A DNA stretch of 64,000 bases from Allolobophora icterica (GCA_963556255.1 OY744608.1:10550949-10614948); one strand, 5' to 3'. Positions 11,025-22,819 are shown, numbered from the stretch's first letter. Notes: generated by a model from the sequence alone, not told the origin. Numbers and translations: made by a program.

Positions 11025-12232
11025 CCGGGTGGCCCATTAAAAACGTTCCCAAACTTTGTTAACCTGGCAATCAAACAATTTTAAAGAAAATTGAATCATA
11101 ATGCATCAAACTAATTATAATTCATATTTGTACAACACAGCCAAAATTTAGCGCAAAATACTCAACAGTTTGAGAGAAATTGTTGTTAGAACTGTATGAC
11201 CCATGGTCAAAATTTTGCACAAAACGTCATTTATTTCGCCGCGAAGTAACGAGAGTATCTTGATTAAACTAGTCCTCGAAGTAGTAAATATTAAAACATG
11301 GTGTTTTCAAATGATGATCTCGCTGTTATTAAGACATCATTTGAGGAGAAGGGTTGGCGAGGCAAGCGAATCGTTCAGGAATATCCGCGTAAAAACTGGT
11401 CAAGTCAAAGCATAAACCGAGTCATTTAGAAGCTTATTGAAACGGGTAGCGTTGCTCGCAAGCCTGGAAGTGGTCGTCCAACAACTGCAACGACTGTTGA
11501 AAATGCTGAGTGTCAATCGCAGGAAAATGCACCTGGCACACATCAATCTCAACGTAAAATGGCCAGACATCATCTTCATTGATCCTCAGAAAACTAAAGT
11601 CAATGGAGAGTATTACGTCGGCTTGTTACACGATAAGCTCATTCCCCAATGTTGTAGACTCTATCCTGACGACAATTAAATCTTTCAACAAGACAGTGCT
11701 CCTTCACATCGTTGCAGATTGGCTCAGCAATTTCTTCAAGCAAACACCCCTGATTTTATCCACAGTGATGCCTGGCCACCAAACTTTCCCGATCTAAATC
11801 CTCTGGACTACTATGTATGGAACGCCAAAAAGGAGCTTGTGTATGCTGGTCGCAGAAAACCGTTTCTAAATACTGACGAACTTAAGCAGGTCATTGAAGC
11901 AAAATGGTCTCTATTAGACGACACACAAATACAGAAATCAATAGGACAGTGGAAACAGCGTTTAAGCGTCGTCACAAGAGAAGGCGGAGGATCAATTAAA
12001 CATCTGTTCGCGTAAAACGTCATCATAAAACAACTGTGCAAAATTTTGACCATGGGTCATACAGTTCTAACAACAATTTCTCTCAAACTGTTGGAGTATT
12101 TTGCGCTAAATTTTGGCTGTGTTGTACAAATATGAATTATGATTAGTTTGATATACTATGATTCAATTTACTTTAAAATTGTTTAATTGCCAGGTTAACA
12201 AAGTTTGGGAACGTTTTTAATGGGCCACCCGG
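11025..12232. mobile_element. Mariner/Tc1-like transposon, defective, with 198-bp TIRs
   Basis: Left TIR 11025-11222 and right TIR 12035-12232 are near-perfect inverted copies beginning ccgggtggcccattaaaaac. The right flank starts with ta. The left flank is ca, so the expected TA duplication is mutated or the boundary is off by a base. Total length is 1208 bases. Confidence 0.9.
11298..12015 (+). pseudogene. Mariner/Tc1-superfamily transposase remnant
   Basis: Reads MVFSNDDLAVIKTSFEEKGW, followed by a helix-turn-helix region and a KPGSGRPTT linker, then jumps near 11555 into the catalytic half (FIDPQKTKVNGEYY, FQQDSAPSHR, PDLNPLDY). The PDLNPLDY ending implies a DDD rather than DDE triad, as in mariner-like lineages. 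In-frame stops (one near 11428, one near 11678) and an internal deletion that removes the region of the first catalytic Asp make it inactive. The C-terminal 98 residues are still open to TAA at 12013-12015. Confidence 0.85.
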
Positions 12233-12239
12233 TATAGCC

Positions 12240-13100
12240 ATTCCAGTGAAAAAATTAGCTGTTTTATGAGAGCACAAAGGTCCTTGCTTATTACTCTTGT
12301 GGCATTCAGATGCAGTGCCAAACTGAAATTTCTTCAGCTACCACTTGCCTTGTATATTCATACATGCTTAGAAAATTCTTCAGTTTTCATTCACTCTCTT
12401 ATACATAGCACAGAATTCATTAGCAGTAGAAGTTCAACGTATCCTTAGATTTTAGACAGGACTGTATTTACAAGGGCATGTTAAAACACCAGACCTTATG
12501 ACAAAAGTTGGTGAAATTTGCATACTGAATGGATTATTACTATAAGAAAGTTTATAATGTCCAAGTTATAAACATGTAACTAAATACACAGCAAATGCGC
12601 AAACCGTAGTGCGACCTAATTAGGTGGCAATGGGTAACGCTTCTTGACTTACTGTCATACATCAACTTAAACCATTGTGAGCTAATCATGCTAGAACACA
12701 CATGAACTGAGCAATGTGCAAAGGGAATCTTAAGAATACTAAAAACCGAAATCTAGTCTAACGAAAGGATTGCTGTGGCCAAGAACCAACAGCCAACAAT
12801 GCAACAAAGGCAAAAACAACATACATGTACATGTATGTATGTATGAAGATATTTTTTCATTTAGATCTACTTTCTCTTGGGTCCAAGACAAAGTCATGTA
12901 AAGGCCAGAGTAAGAGTGAGCCTTGACTATTGATCTAAATTATGGCAAGGAGTTGGCAAGTTCATCCTTTTGTGGTAGATGATTCCAACTGCACAAGGAG
13001 CACAGCAGTTGAAAGCATGTAATCATACAATTGCCTTGAATCTAGGTTCTAGCAAGATATTCCAGTATCAGAATGCAACAGTCTAGGAAGGCAACAAGGA
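12240..13100. other. Intergenic, no feature recognised
   Basis: AT-rich DNA between the transposon and the 3' side of the - strand zinc-finger gene. A short (atgt)n lies near 12826-12845. No gene seen. Confidence 0.45.
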
Positions 13101-13108
13101 GTTAGCAA

Positions 13109-13114
13109 TTTATT
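13109..13114 (-). promoter_or_regulatory. Candidate polyadenylation signal for the 875-residue ZNF gene
   Basis: tttatt on the + strand reads AATAAA on the - strand, about 590 bases beyond the stop codon. A position-only call. Confidence 0.35.
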
Positions 13115-13704
13115 AAGATATTTCAGAAGGCTGATAATCTGGGTCTTACAAGTAATTTTAGCATAGCATCTGTTATGTAATTCCCAAAGAAGTTGCATAC
13201 ATGGTTATCAAATGGACTCAATACATAGTAGGTGGCTAGACTAGTAATATGGGGCCTAGTCAACTGCAACAGTGATATATATAAATCTGAATACACAACA
13301 TATGCTTTTACTGTAATATGAAAGTCATTTAAACCCGATTTTGCAGATTCATGGAATCCAAAATTAATCAATCAAATCTCTAAGTAGATAAGTACCTACT
13401 CATACTCCAAACCCAAGCACCAAAGGCATTCCTAGGAAGCCGAGGAGAAAATTGGTAAACTTACTGGCAATGAACCATGAATGCAAAGTCCACCTAACCG
13501 TTCAGACTTCTCAATAAAGCACAAACAAAAGACCTTTCAGTCTCAATTGGTTTACAGTTACACTGCATTGAAAATTACCAGAGCTAGAGAAGTCATCTAA
13601 TTTTCTGTCACCATTAAAAAATCAACATTAGAGACACTGCATCAACACAGCATGGTATTCATTACTCCACCAAATCAATCCAACTGTTCTAAAAACTGTT
13701 CACG

Positions 13705-16332
13705 TCACATTCGCTGTTTGCAGCCAGAGTTTTTGAATCGTCTCTGGTGCTTTCGCAATCCCTGTAGACGCGTGAAAGTTGTTCCGCAATTTTCGCAACT
13801 GCAAGGCGGCCTGTGCGAGATGAGATGTGAACGAAATTTTCTTGCAAAGCCAAACGTCTCTCCACAGTATTCACACGAATACCTCATGTCCAAGTGGCGC
13901 TTTCCATGCACCTTTAAACTATACAGCGCCGTAAACTTCTTACTACAGACGTTGCATTCGAAGGATCCACCTTTTGCATGAGTCTTTGAGTGAAACTTGA
14001 GGCTCCAAGCGTCGGCAAAAACTTTGGGGCAGTCCATGCAGTGGTACGGCTTTTCGGGAGCATGTCTTCCAACGTGGTACTTAAACCCCTCCATGGTTCT
14101 GAACAGCAACCCACATTCATCACATTTGTAGAACTTTTCGCCAATCCCATGACTCCGTAAATGCCTCGTCAGGCCGGAGGCAGTGCTCAGTTTTGCGCCG
14201 CATATCCAGCAGATGTGCTCCATCTTCGACGGCTTCATCATTGGCTTCTTTCTTCCAGCGTGACATCTCATGTGACCCCTCCACGCAATTCTGTCTGCGA
14301 AAGACTTGCCACAGATGCTGCACAAGTGCGACAGCACATTAGAATGTCGTGCCATATGCGACCCCAGGTAGGCATTCGTGGTAAATGCCTTTCCGCATTC
14401 ATCGCACTTGTAGGGCTTTTCTCCAGTGTGATGCAAGCCGTGCCGTTGGAGCCGAAACTTGGACTGGAACTGCCTGTTACATAAAGTGCATGTATAAAAC
14501 ACCTTATCTTTACGTGGTTTATTCTCGGCTTTCTTGTAGCACTTGTTGCAACTATCACCACAGCTGCAGATTTTTTCTCCATCACCATTACAACAGGTGT
14601 GTCCTGTACTTGTACCGTGCCTAGCCCGCTCTTTTTTCTCGTGCAGTCTCTTGTGATTCCTCCAAGCAATTCTGTGGCAGAAAAACTTCTCACAAATACT
14701 GCAGCTGTACTTCCATTCATTCTTGTGCAGCGCCACGTGTGCTCCAAGGTACGCATTTGTAGTAAACGCTTTACCACATTCATTACACTTGAACGGCTTT
14801 TCGCCGGTGTGATGTAACATGTGTCGCTGCAGCCGATATTTGAACGCAAAAGACCTGTTACACACCGTGCACTTAAAAGGCATTGGAATCTTATCCAGTT
14901 CAAATGTGTCCGATATGTCACCTGCTGCGTCGGTCACCTGGTTGCATTCACCCTCACTTTTAAATGTCACATCCTTTGTCTCGTCAACTTCTTTTGTGTT
15001 ATCCAAACACGAAACTACGTAACACGTGTCGCACATGAAAGTCTTTTCACCGTCGTCATCACATAAGTCATCAGACAGTGTTAACTTTATGCCGCATTTC
15101 TCACAGGAAACAACTCGTCCGTTGCTTACAACTTCCTCTGTGACGCTGCTACCAGTTGCTGCGTCGTCACTTGCAGTTCTTTCACCGCTGGAGACCGCTT
15201 GGCAATTCTCACCCACGCTATCACTTTGATCAGAAGCAGGATATGAAAGGCGTTGCGCAGATACTCTGCGAACGGCCATTCGCTTAGTCCGTTCATTCTG
15301 AATCGATTTCTTCTTTCGTTTCTTACCCCGAGATAAATTTTTCTTCTGACCTTCTTCTCTTTGCCAATCTTGGCCGTTAAAGCTGTTGTTATTTTCGTGA
15401 GCCGCGAATTCCTGAATGTTACTCATGTCTTGAAAAACTTCTTCTGATGCTGTAAGGTGTAGGAGAGCAGTTGCATGCTCATCCTTCACTTCGTGAAGTA
15501 CAACATCCTGACTGTAATCCATGGCTTTGCCGTCAGAACACCACAGGTTGGCCGATTCTTCATTTTCCACTGCGTTCTCGCTCTTCACAGCTTCGATATC
15601 AGCTGGTTCCTCAGACTCACACTCAATCTTTACATCACACGGCATTGTCTCTGCTTCTGAGTGCTGCAACACATGTTTCTGAAAATAAGGCAGCCTGCAA
15701 AACTCTTTATTACAGTACCTGCAGACGTAGACTTGCTTATGGTCATTGTTTGTCAGTTTCCCTGGCAAAGGCGTGTCTTTTGATTTCAACAAAGTCTTCC
15801 TACGAGTTTCAATGCAACGTGTTGCTGTCTTCGGCGTTTCTTTACCCTGAGAATGCGAGTCACTTACATCCACAACATCTATAGCGAGAGACTGATCCGA
15901 AGCTTCGTGTTCTGCTGTGTGCCGAGACGTGACGTTAGTCGACTTTTGGTCGGTTTGTTCGTCGCTCGAATGTGCTGTTCTGTGATGCTTCAGAATAGCT
16001 TCAATCGATGTAAGCTCAATGTTGCATACGAGACAAAGGTATTGACCAGTCAATTTCATGCTTCCCGCTCTGTTAGGGTTCATATCTGCTGAGTCAGTCT
16101 CCTGTCCATTATGATGCTTTTTCGATGTCAGTACAGTCCCATGAACTAACCTCTCGTGACGGCGACGGCTACCAGAAGTTGAAAACGGCCGGCCGCAAAT
16201 CTCGCACTTGAATGGTCTTTCACCGGTGTGGGTCCTCATGTGTTCTTTCAGACTGCCAACGTCGCCACAGCGCCTAGAACAGTGGCTGCAAGCGTAAGGT
16301 TTGTCATCAACTTCGGCAGGAAACATGGTCAC
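13705..16332 (-). CDS. Multi-C2H2 zinc-finger protein (875 aa), intronless coding region
   Basis: Probable nuclear DNA-binding transcription factor. One uninterrupted frame carries about 16 zinc fingers. Two are at the N terminus (residues 13-35, 41-64) and single ones at 98-121 and 202-224. A block of three lies at 486-564, a block of three at 613-691, and five more at 706-840. The last, at 844-871, ends in Cys instead of His (C2HC type). TGEKPF/TGEKPY linkers occur within blocks. A basic stretch GKKRKKKS at 336-343 is a likely nuclear signal, and the central 225-480 region is acidic and Ser-rich. Small CxxC pairs precede both three-finger blocks (about 410-442 and 580-598). The start at 16332 is the first Met in the frame and lies ten residues before the first finger. 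No KRAB, BTB, SCAN or ZAD domain is seen, and no orthologue is recognised. Confidence 0.88.
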   Translation of the reverse strand: MTMFPAEVDDKPYACSHCSRRCGDVGSLKEHMRTHTGERPFKCEICGRPFSTSGSRRRHERLVHGTVLTSKKHHNGQETDSADMNPNRAGSMKLTGQYLCLVCNIELTSIEAILKHHRTAHSSDEQTDQKSTNVTSRHTAEHEASDQSLAIDVVDVSDSHSQGKETPKTATRCIETRRKTLLKSKDTPLPGKLTNNDHKQVYVCRYCNKEFCRLPYFQKHVLQHSEAETMPCDVKIECESEEPADIEAVKSENAVENEESANLWCSDGKAMDYSQDVVLHEVKDEHATALLHLTASEEVFQDMSNIQEFAAHENNNSFNGQDWQREEGQKKNLSRGKKRKKKSIQNERTKRMAVRRVSAQRLSYPASDQSDSVGENCQAVSSGERTASDDAATGSSVTEEVVSNGRVVSCEKCGIKLTLSDDLCDDDGEKTFMCDTCYVVSCLDNTKEVDETKDVTFKSEGECNQVTDAAGDISDTFELDKIPMPFKCTVCNRSFAFKYRLQRHMLHHTGEKPFKCNECGKAFTTNAYLGAHVALHKNEWKYSCSICEKFFCHRIAWRNHKRLHEKKERARHGTSTGHTCCNGDGEKICSCGDSCNKCYKKAENKPRKDKVFYTCTLCNRQFQSKFRLQRHGLHHTGEKPYKCDECGKAFTTNAYLGSHMARHSNVLSHLCSICGKSFADRIAWRGHMRCHAGRKKPMMKPSKMEHICWICGAKLSTASGLTRHLRSHGIGEKFYKCDECGLLFRTMEGFKYHVGRHAPEKPYHCMDCPKVFADAWSLKFHSKTHAKGGSFECNVCSKKFTALYSLKVHGKRHLDMRYSCEYCGETFGFARKFRSHLISHRPPCSCENCGTTFTRLQGLRKHQRRFKNSGCKQRM

Positions 16333-16660
16333 TGGACAATGACAATGTCGATTGTTGGTTAGAACCAGAACGATGCCAAGTCACTTGGGTGCTGACAGAA
16401 TGGCAGAAGATTCTGTTACTGGAATTTATGAAGTCACACAACCTGGTATGAAAGAAAATAGCACCAGCTATATACAACTTGTGAAAAATTCTGAATTCAA
16501 GTGTTTGCTCACATAACTGCTCTGAGCAATCAATTAATACCTCATTCTTAATGACAACAATTTACAATTAGTCTTCCTACTGAATTATTGAGGCCCGTAT
16601 TGATTTCTGCTGCATAACACCGTCCACTTACAGAAGTCTTCCATTGCATATATGCATTGC
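16333..16660. other. Upstream flank of the - strand ZNF gene
   Basis: Would hold the 5' UTR and promoter. No clear TATA or CCAAT motif at a convincing position. Confidence 0.35.
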
Positions 16661-16672
16661 TTAATAATAATA

Positions 16673-16734
<62 letters not shown>

Positions 16735-16735
16735 T
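16661..16735. repeat. (TAA)n microsatellite
   Basis: About 24 nearly perfect taa triplets with one tag interruption. Confidence 0.97.
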
Positions 16736-16764
16736 TCTAATCTCTAAGAGCCTGAGGATCACAC

Positions 16765-17285
16765 CTAGGGCGGCAAAAAAAAAAATAATATAATAATAAG
16801 ACTAATTGTATAGTGCTGTACAACAACCGAGACCAAAAGAAGGGACACTGTACACAAGTTCAAAAAGTCAATGGCAGTCAAATGATTTTTTAAAAACCTA
16901 GGTTCTGAGCTGTGATTTAAATGTCTCCAGACATTCTTCACATGGTTGGGAAGACTGTTCCATGCAGTGGGTCCAGCGACAGAGGAGGAACAGCCGCCAA
17001 ACATCATAGAAGACTGTGGGACTTGTAGCACATTTATCTTCAGTTATGGTATGGTGTGGTATCTGGGACAGTGTGAACTATTCAGAGGTGTTCTCAGCGT
17101 GTGAGCCTCACGAAAACAGAAAAGACTTTAAACGATGAACGACAGAGAGACAGAACCGAGCAAGTAGGGTCCCACGCAGTACTAAGAGAAGAGAGCTCCA
17201 TAAGGATGGGCCCACAACAGCGATAGAGCGAGACTGAGCCAGGGCAGACCTCATGCTTGTGTATATTTGTTTCGCTCATTTAGAA
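16765..17285 (-). mobile_element. L2/CR1-like LINE 3' end
   Basis: The - strand at about 17010-16850 encodes GPTAWNSLPNHVKNVW, the conserved C-terminal segment of L2/CR1-type reverse transcriptases, then the 3' UTR ending in an ataataata tail at 16785-16797. Upstream sequence is frame-broken. A 5'-truncated copy. Confidence 0.7.
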
Positions 17286-17710
17286 AGCCGCGTGCACAGC
17301 AGTTACAGTTACCCTAACTTTCGGGACCACGTCTTAAAGGGGAAGTTAAAGCGCTGTATTTGTTAAAAGAGGCGGTAATGGTTTACATCGGTCCGGTGGT
17401 GACTGATCATCATAATAAACAATATGGCCGCTCCAGACTCAAAGAATAGAGCGCAGTGACACTACTTCTGCCCAAGTAAGTAAGCAATGACTCGCGAACA
17501 AATATTTACAAACTCAAAAAAATTAATGTCTGATAAAATAATTTACAGTGCACATGTCTGAAAAAGACATTACAAAGTTCGAAAACTTGTTTTCATGCTC
17601 AAAGGTGGTTCGCCACATGAATTGCTGAATATACATGTGCAACAAATCGCTACTAATTACTTACTTACTTGAGCAGAAATAGTGAACCGTGAAAGGTTGC
17701 AACACTCTAT

Positions 17711-19010
17711 TAGGGTGACCACACGTCCCGGATTGTCCGGGACAGTCCCGGAATTCGAAAAAATGTCCCGCGTCCCGGACACGTCCTTTCCGGGACAATG
17801 AAACGTCCCGGAATGAATTTTTCCTAGAATTAAATACGTAGATTTTGCACTTTTAATATTCCAATTTTTATTATTAGAAAGTAAAACAAGAAATAACAAC
17901 CTCAACAAATATGCAGCGTCGCTCTAACTTTACAATTCCGCTGCACAGTGTAATCTGAACATTATGGCTAACTATGGTTCTACATTCTGCAATGGTGGCT
18001 GATATGTCTATGACATCTAATCGTAATCGTAATCTCTAAACTTCTAAAGCGCCACACGAGGGCCAAGCGCAGGGCACCAGCTGTTCGCGAGAGCTAGTTC
18101 AAATCAGAGGGGTTTTCCAGAGAGTAGTCCAAAGGAGGTATAAGTCCTACAGTTTCCAGAGGGCCTGAACAAGAGAGACAGAACAACTGTTAAGGCGGGT
18201 GTTGTTTTGGGCAAGAATTGGAAGGCGGAGGATCAGATGAGTCAGGGTAGGAGTACGGTACTTAAAAAGTTGAGACTTCAGTTTTGAGTGGAAAGCCCGG
18301 GGCTAATATACAAAGGAACATGAGAAGGAGAATGAAGGACGGATTGCAATGATAATGGCGGAACGGAGCATCTGCGGATTTCAGGGGAGATCGTTCCAGA
18401 AGCGTGGTGATGTGTTGGGTATGGCTCAGTTGGAGAACTGGAGATGAATAGTGACTGCGCGGCGAGGTCGAGAAAGACTGAAATAGGATAACGATCGCGT
18501 CGATCGGCTTGCCTCAATGGTGAAGACTAGAGATCACGGAGGTAGGCCTGTTTGGGCTGGGAATATTGTTGAGAGTTAATTGTAAGTTAGTGATAGGACT
18601 TTGAAGTGGATTCGCTCTGGGATGGAAGCATTTTCAGCCAATGGAGTGATTTGAGAATTGAGTGATATGATGATGTTTGATGTTTGTACAATGTTGTACC
18701 ACATAGCCTAAGACATGGCCCAGTAGTCACTCTATCAAGTCTTTACTATATACGCCTGAATCTTGATTAATTTTAAGCAGTTTTGATTCTGAGTTTGAGC
18801 AACATATGGACCAATTTGTATTGTTTTGGCTCATTTTCTTTCTAATTAAATAAAATGCTTAAGTTTGGTCTAAAATCTTAAGTATATTTCAGTCAAGGCA
18901 TTGCGGATGTAAAGCCCTCGTCCTAATGAGTCCAGCTCCCAACTGAATTTGACTTAGATTGGAAGTACTGTGGTGTCCCGGAATGGCAGAAAAGAAATGT
19001 GGTCACCCTA
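17711..19010. mobile_element. hAT-type non-autonomous element with 8-bp target duplication
   Basis: Ends tagggtgaccacac / gtggtcaccctacact are inverted repeats. The 8-bp duplication cactctat flanks it at 17703-17710 and 19011-19018. A second inverted pair rich in gtcccgga lies just inside. No transposase frame is present. It contains a LINE tail at about 18020-18600. Confidence 0.9.
18020..18600 (-). mobile_element. LINE 3' end inside the hAT element
   Basis: Starts at a (taatcg)n tail (18020-18040), followed by the cttctaaagcgccac...gcagggcaccagct family body on the - strand. No intact RT frame. Confidence 0.6.
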
Positions 19011-19410
19011 CACTCTATTCTATCCAAGTCTGAGGTGGCCATATTGTTTATTATGGTGAGCGGTTGCCACTGGACCAATGTAAACCTCTACCAAAGAGGC
19101 ATACAGTAAGTCACCTGACACATTCATACTATTTCTATCTAATAGATAGATAGATATTTCATCACAGACGGTTCAAGAATCATTTAAAAATCTTTCTTAT
19201 GTCACGTTGGTTAGTTTTGTTAGAAAGACAAATTGCTAAAGTCTTTCTACAAGTAGTCAGATGCACACATGATCACTGTAACTTAACTTCACTTCAAACA
19301 CCACACGTTTGAAGATAACTGTAAACAGAGGCAGGAAGTGAAAGAGCAATAATTACCTGAACTGACCCTAATCTTTGAACTCCGTGACAGACATACAAGC
19401 ATATCATAGT

Positions 19411-19767
19411 CAGGGCTGTAGTGGTAAAATTTGAGGTGAGTATACGCTACCGGTGACCAGCGGCGTAAAAAAATTTGAAGACCTTTTTTTAGGAAAAATT
19501 TCTGACTTTTCACCAATTCTCAGAAAATTTTCAGACTTTTTACGATTTCGTCTCTGAAAAAGTTGATGACCTTTTTTTTTTTTTTTTTTTTTTTTTTTAG
19601 TCATTCGCCCTAAAAACCGTTGAAAACCTCTCTTTTTCGGAAAATTTTATCTACAAAGGTAAGTATACGCTGTATACCCGCGTATACCCTCATGGGTATA
19701 CGCTCTCAAATTTCTCTAGAGGTAAGTATACGCTGTATACCCGCGTATACGCTCGACTACAGCCCTG
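19411..19767. mobile_element. hAT MITE with perfect 8-bp TSD atcatagt
   Basis: Ends cagggctgtagt / actacagccctg are inverted. atcatagt occurs at 19403-19410 and 19768-19775. The interior holds repeated agtatacgct words and a 26-base poly-T. Confidence 0.93.
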
Positions 19768-19779
19768 ATCATAGTACTT

Positions 19780-21240
19780 TGTAAATACATGCCTTTGTTG
19801 GAAGGCTTCAGGTCTACCAGTGGTTCAGAAAATCTTCACACTAAACCTATTCAGCATTTGTCGCAATCTCATGATTTATTCTTTCTGTGCTAAACCTCAT
19901 AAGTCTTATTACTTTAAATTTCACACAACTCTAATACAAAGTTTTATTTGCTACAAATTAATGCATGTTTTAAACTGCATAAATAGAGTGGCTCATGTCT
20001 AGCAGTTCTTATTGCACTATTTTAATATGCAGATTAGTGTTTTTGTCTCTGCACACCACAGGCAACTGAACAAGCAACTCTAAAACTGTGGTGAATGCAA
20101 TTAAGCAGCTAGTTGGGCAAGTGCTGGAAGGAGACTTAGAACACAACCGAACCATAAGTTTTGGATGAAGTGTGCCAGGCATTAGTCGTTATATAACAGC
20201 AAAGTAGTAAAGTGCACCTAAGCAGCCAACTCATATATTCTGGGTGCATCTATTAGATGTATCAGCTAGCACTCTGAACCAAAATTCCAGGAAACGAAAG
20301 GCGATAGCCCGCTTAAAATCCCATTTATGGAATACTGGTTGGTGTTTGAACTGAGCAGCGCAGAGGTTGATGTGTCACCAATAATTTTTGCAAAAATCAG
20401 ATTAACCAAAACTTTTCCTCCATATATCTGCATATTCATATTTAAACTCCATAAATATAGGAAGAATGTTTGGAAATGTTGAATGTGCAACCAAGGCTAC
20501 AATTCCCAAATTTATCCTCCGCCATCTTGGCCGTATCTGATCTCGGAGTGCGCCCTGAACTACTTGCGGATCAAGCTCATAACCAATTTTGGAACACTGA
20601 CACATACATCAAGAATATTTCGAGTTACTGATATATTTAACAAACTGACCTTTAGAAATTACGAAAATTAAACATCGAAAAATGCCTATCACCACACTAA
20701 CTGTCAAAAAAGCAGTGAAAACAATAGCTATGTTTGCTAAAACTCACAGGTCCTTAACCAGAAATAGGGAGGTTTGTAAACTTTTATAGCGCTATTATTA
20801 ATATATAACGCCTTTATCCCGCATACGGTATACCTGCATGTAAATTACAGAACAATTAATTACAGATTCTAACATTTTATTTCTAATAGTTAAAGCATGC
20901 ACCACTTTATCTCAAAACACAAACGCTAAATATAGTTTAGCCTGCTGAGTTGATCCTCTGCTGTAAATGCCGTCGCGTATGTTAGGCTTTTCAGCACTAC
21001 GGTATTAGATTTCAATGTTCACTGTTTGGCCGCCAGGATTGTTGACATCGACATTACTGTGTATAAAAACAACTTCTACTTGACTTTGCAGTATTGTATA
21101 ATTTTGTCTGACAACGGTGTGAGTGCGACGCACTCGCCTTGTAAAGCGCAGTCTGCTGCACGCATGCTCGAGCCACTAGTGCGGCATTCATGCGTATGGG
21201 TCCTGATGGGCTAGCGTTAAACATGATATTTGTAGCAGAT
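19780..21240. other. Intergenic, no feature recognised
   Basis: AT-rich sequence with only short spurious frames. I see no repeat end, RNA gene or exon I could support. Confidence 0.45.
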
Positions 21241-21244
21241 TCAT

Positions 21245-21475
21245 GATGTTTCATGATATTTTCCTCCTGGAAATCGGACTTGGGCCTCTTTTGGACAACT
21301 CTCTGGAACCCCCTCTGATTTGGTTTGGCCTTCTGGAAACCGGACTCGGACCTCCTTTGGACTACTCTGTGTAACCCCCTCTGATCTGATGTAGCGCTCG
21401 TGAAGTCTAGTGTCCTGCGTTTGGCCTTTGAGTGGCGCTTTAGAGGTTTGGAGATTACGATTACGGTTTTTGCGG
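21245..21475 (+). mobile_element. LINE 3' end (+ orientation)
   Basis: The segment tagcgctcgtgaagtctagt followed by ggcctttgagtggcgcttta and a gattacgattac tail at 21455-21470 is the + orientation of the family seen reversed at 18040. A related copy is at 62880-63020. Two ccggactcgg-like subrepeats precede it. Confidence 0.6.
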
Positions 21476-21499
21476 TAGTTAAGAAATAGTAATAAAATA

Positions 21500-22420
21500 A
21501 TCATAACATGTGACAAGCAGGGCCTTTACCTATTTGCTTGAACTTGTCAAAAATAGATTTTTTTCCATCGTGCACAGAGCATTTAATGTACCTTAGAGCT
21601 TGACTTTTGGCTGACATTTTGTTAAAAATCAGTTTAAAGTTACTTATAAGGTTTTAATAGGTTATTATTTTGTGATTTACAGTTTTTCGAGCATGAAACT
21701 TATATAAAGTAATGCGTTCTTTAACGCACATATTAGGCAGTGGTAAAAAAAATTACGTCATTAATAGTGTTGATCTTGTATTGAATATATCGTCCTTGCT
21801 ACGGGTGTTGACTTTTTTTGGCATGTTTGCAAGGATTCTATATTAGTATAAAAGGTATTATATGTATGGTTGATGTTTTTTTTAATTTAATGACGTTTTA
21901 TACTTGATACACTATTACTCGGCATTATCATATATTTAGCATGGGCTTTCTATCATAGGGGAAAGAAAACGACACATTGCAGTTATCTCAACTATAGCTT
22001 ACTTAATGACAACTCGTGATTTTTGTAGCGCTGGAATTTTCAACTTTTCGATAATTTACAGTTACAAGTCACCATAGGCGCCGACGTTTGCTTTTGGCTC
22101 TGGGTGCATGGGTCCTCCCTCCATTCCCTACCACTTTACCTTCCCCATCCCTCAGGTAGGCGAGTTTTAGCGGATTTTCGGAGAAAGAAAATTATTTTCT
22201 TCTCAAGGGTTACGAGGTTAGAAAAGTATTGGAAATCGGTGACATTCGGACCTTCCAGTGTTAATTATTTATTATTTTAAATAATAAATAAGTAATTTAT
22301 TTATGTACGGGCTGTGACTGTGAGATCATGCAATGTTGGGTTGTAGTTGTACTTCCCAAGTTGTGAGATTACTGCTTACGTGTAAAAAGTTGAATTTAAG
22401 GTCCGAATTCTTCTGTAAGT
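21500..22420. other. AT-rich intergenic, no feature recognised
   Basis: No coding potential, repeat boundary or RNA gene visible. Confidence 0.4.
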
Positions 22421-22500
22421 AAGTAAGTAAGTATATTCTTTATTGAACCAGCTGCCAAACAACACTCTGGTGAACAACGTCTGTTAAATAGATCTTCTTA
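22418..22500 (-). mobile_element. CR1-like LINE 3' tail fragment with (taag)n
   Basis: gtaagtaagtaagtatattctttattgaaccagctgcc: its start and middle recur at 61325-61375. The (taag)n end is read as the LINE tail on the - strand. Confidence 0.45.
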
Positions 22501-22512
22501 AGTTAATAAACA

Positions 22513-22774
22513 GGGGTCAGCCCGAATCCCCGAAACCCGAAAACGCTGAAAATACATAAAAGCCCGATTTCCCGAAAACAGTTTTATAGAAAGCGGCCGA
22601 ACTCCCAAACTATTCAAAGTTAAATTGTAAACACTTATACATGACAAAGACCTAGCGTGGCCTTGATGTATCTCGATATAATGCCTATTCACGTGTTTGT
22701 AATTTTAGTATAAAATCGATTTCGGGGATCCGGCCGAAATTCGTTTGGGGGTTTCGGGGATTCGGGCCACACCC
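22513..22774. mobile_element. hAT-type MITE with perfect 8-bp TSD aataaaca
   Basis: ggggtcagcccgaatccccg at the left end is mirrored by cggggattcgggccacaccc at the right. aataaaca is present at 22505-22512 and 22775-22782. Confidence 0.9.
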
Positions 22775-22819
22775 AATAAACAAACATACATCGGTATATA
22801 TATACATAGGAATGGATTA

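Larger units (their letters stand above)
17352..19108. mobile_element. Long-TIR MITE, split by a hAT element
   Basis: The left arm (about 17365-17485, containing ataataaacaatatggcc) is inverted at the right in two pieces, about 17650-17710 and 19011-19105. The right arm is interrupted exactly by the element at 17711-19010. Outer ends are approximate because the arms have diverged. Confidence 0.7.

Noticed and set aside
14268..14921. 217-codon - strand frame within the zinc-finger gene
   Set aside because: It is a shadow of the real 875-residue frame, without zinc-finger spacing.
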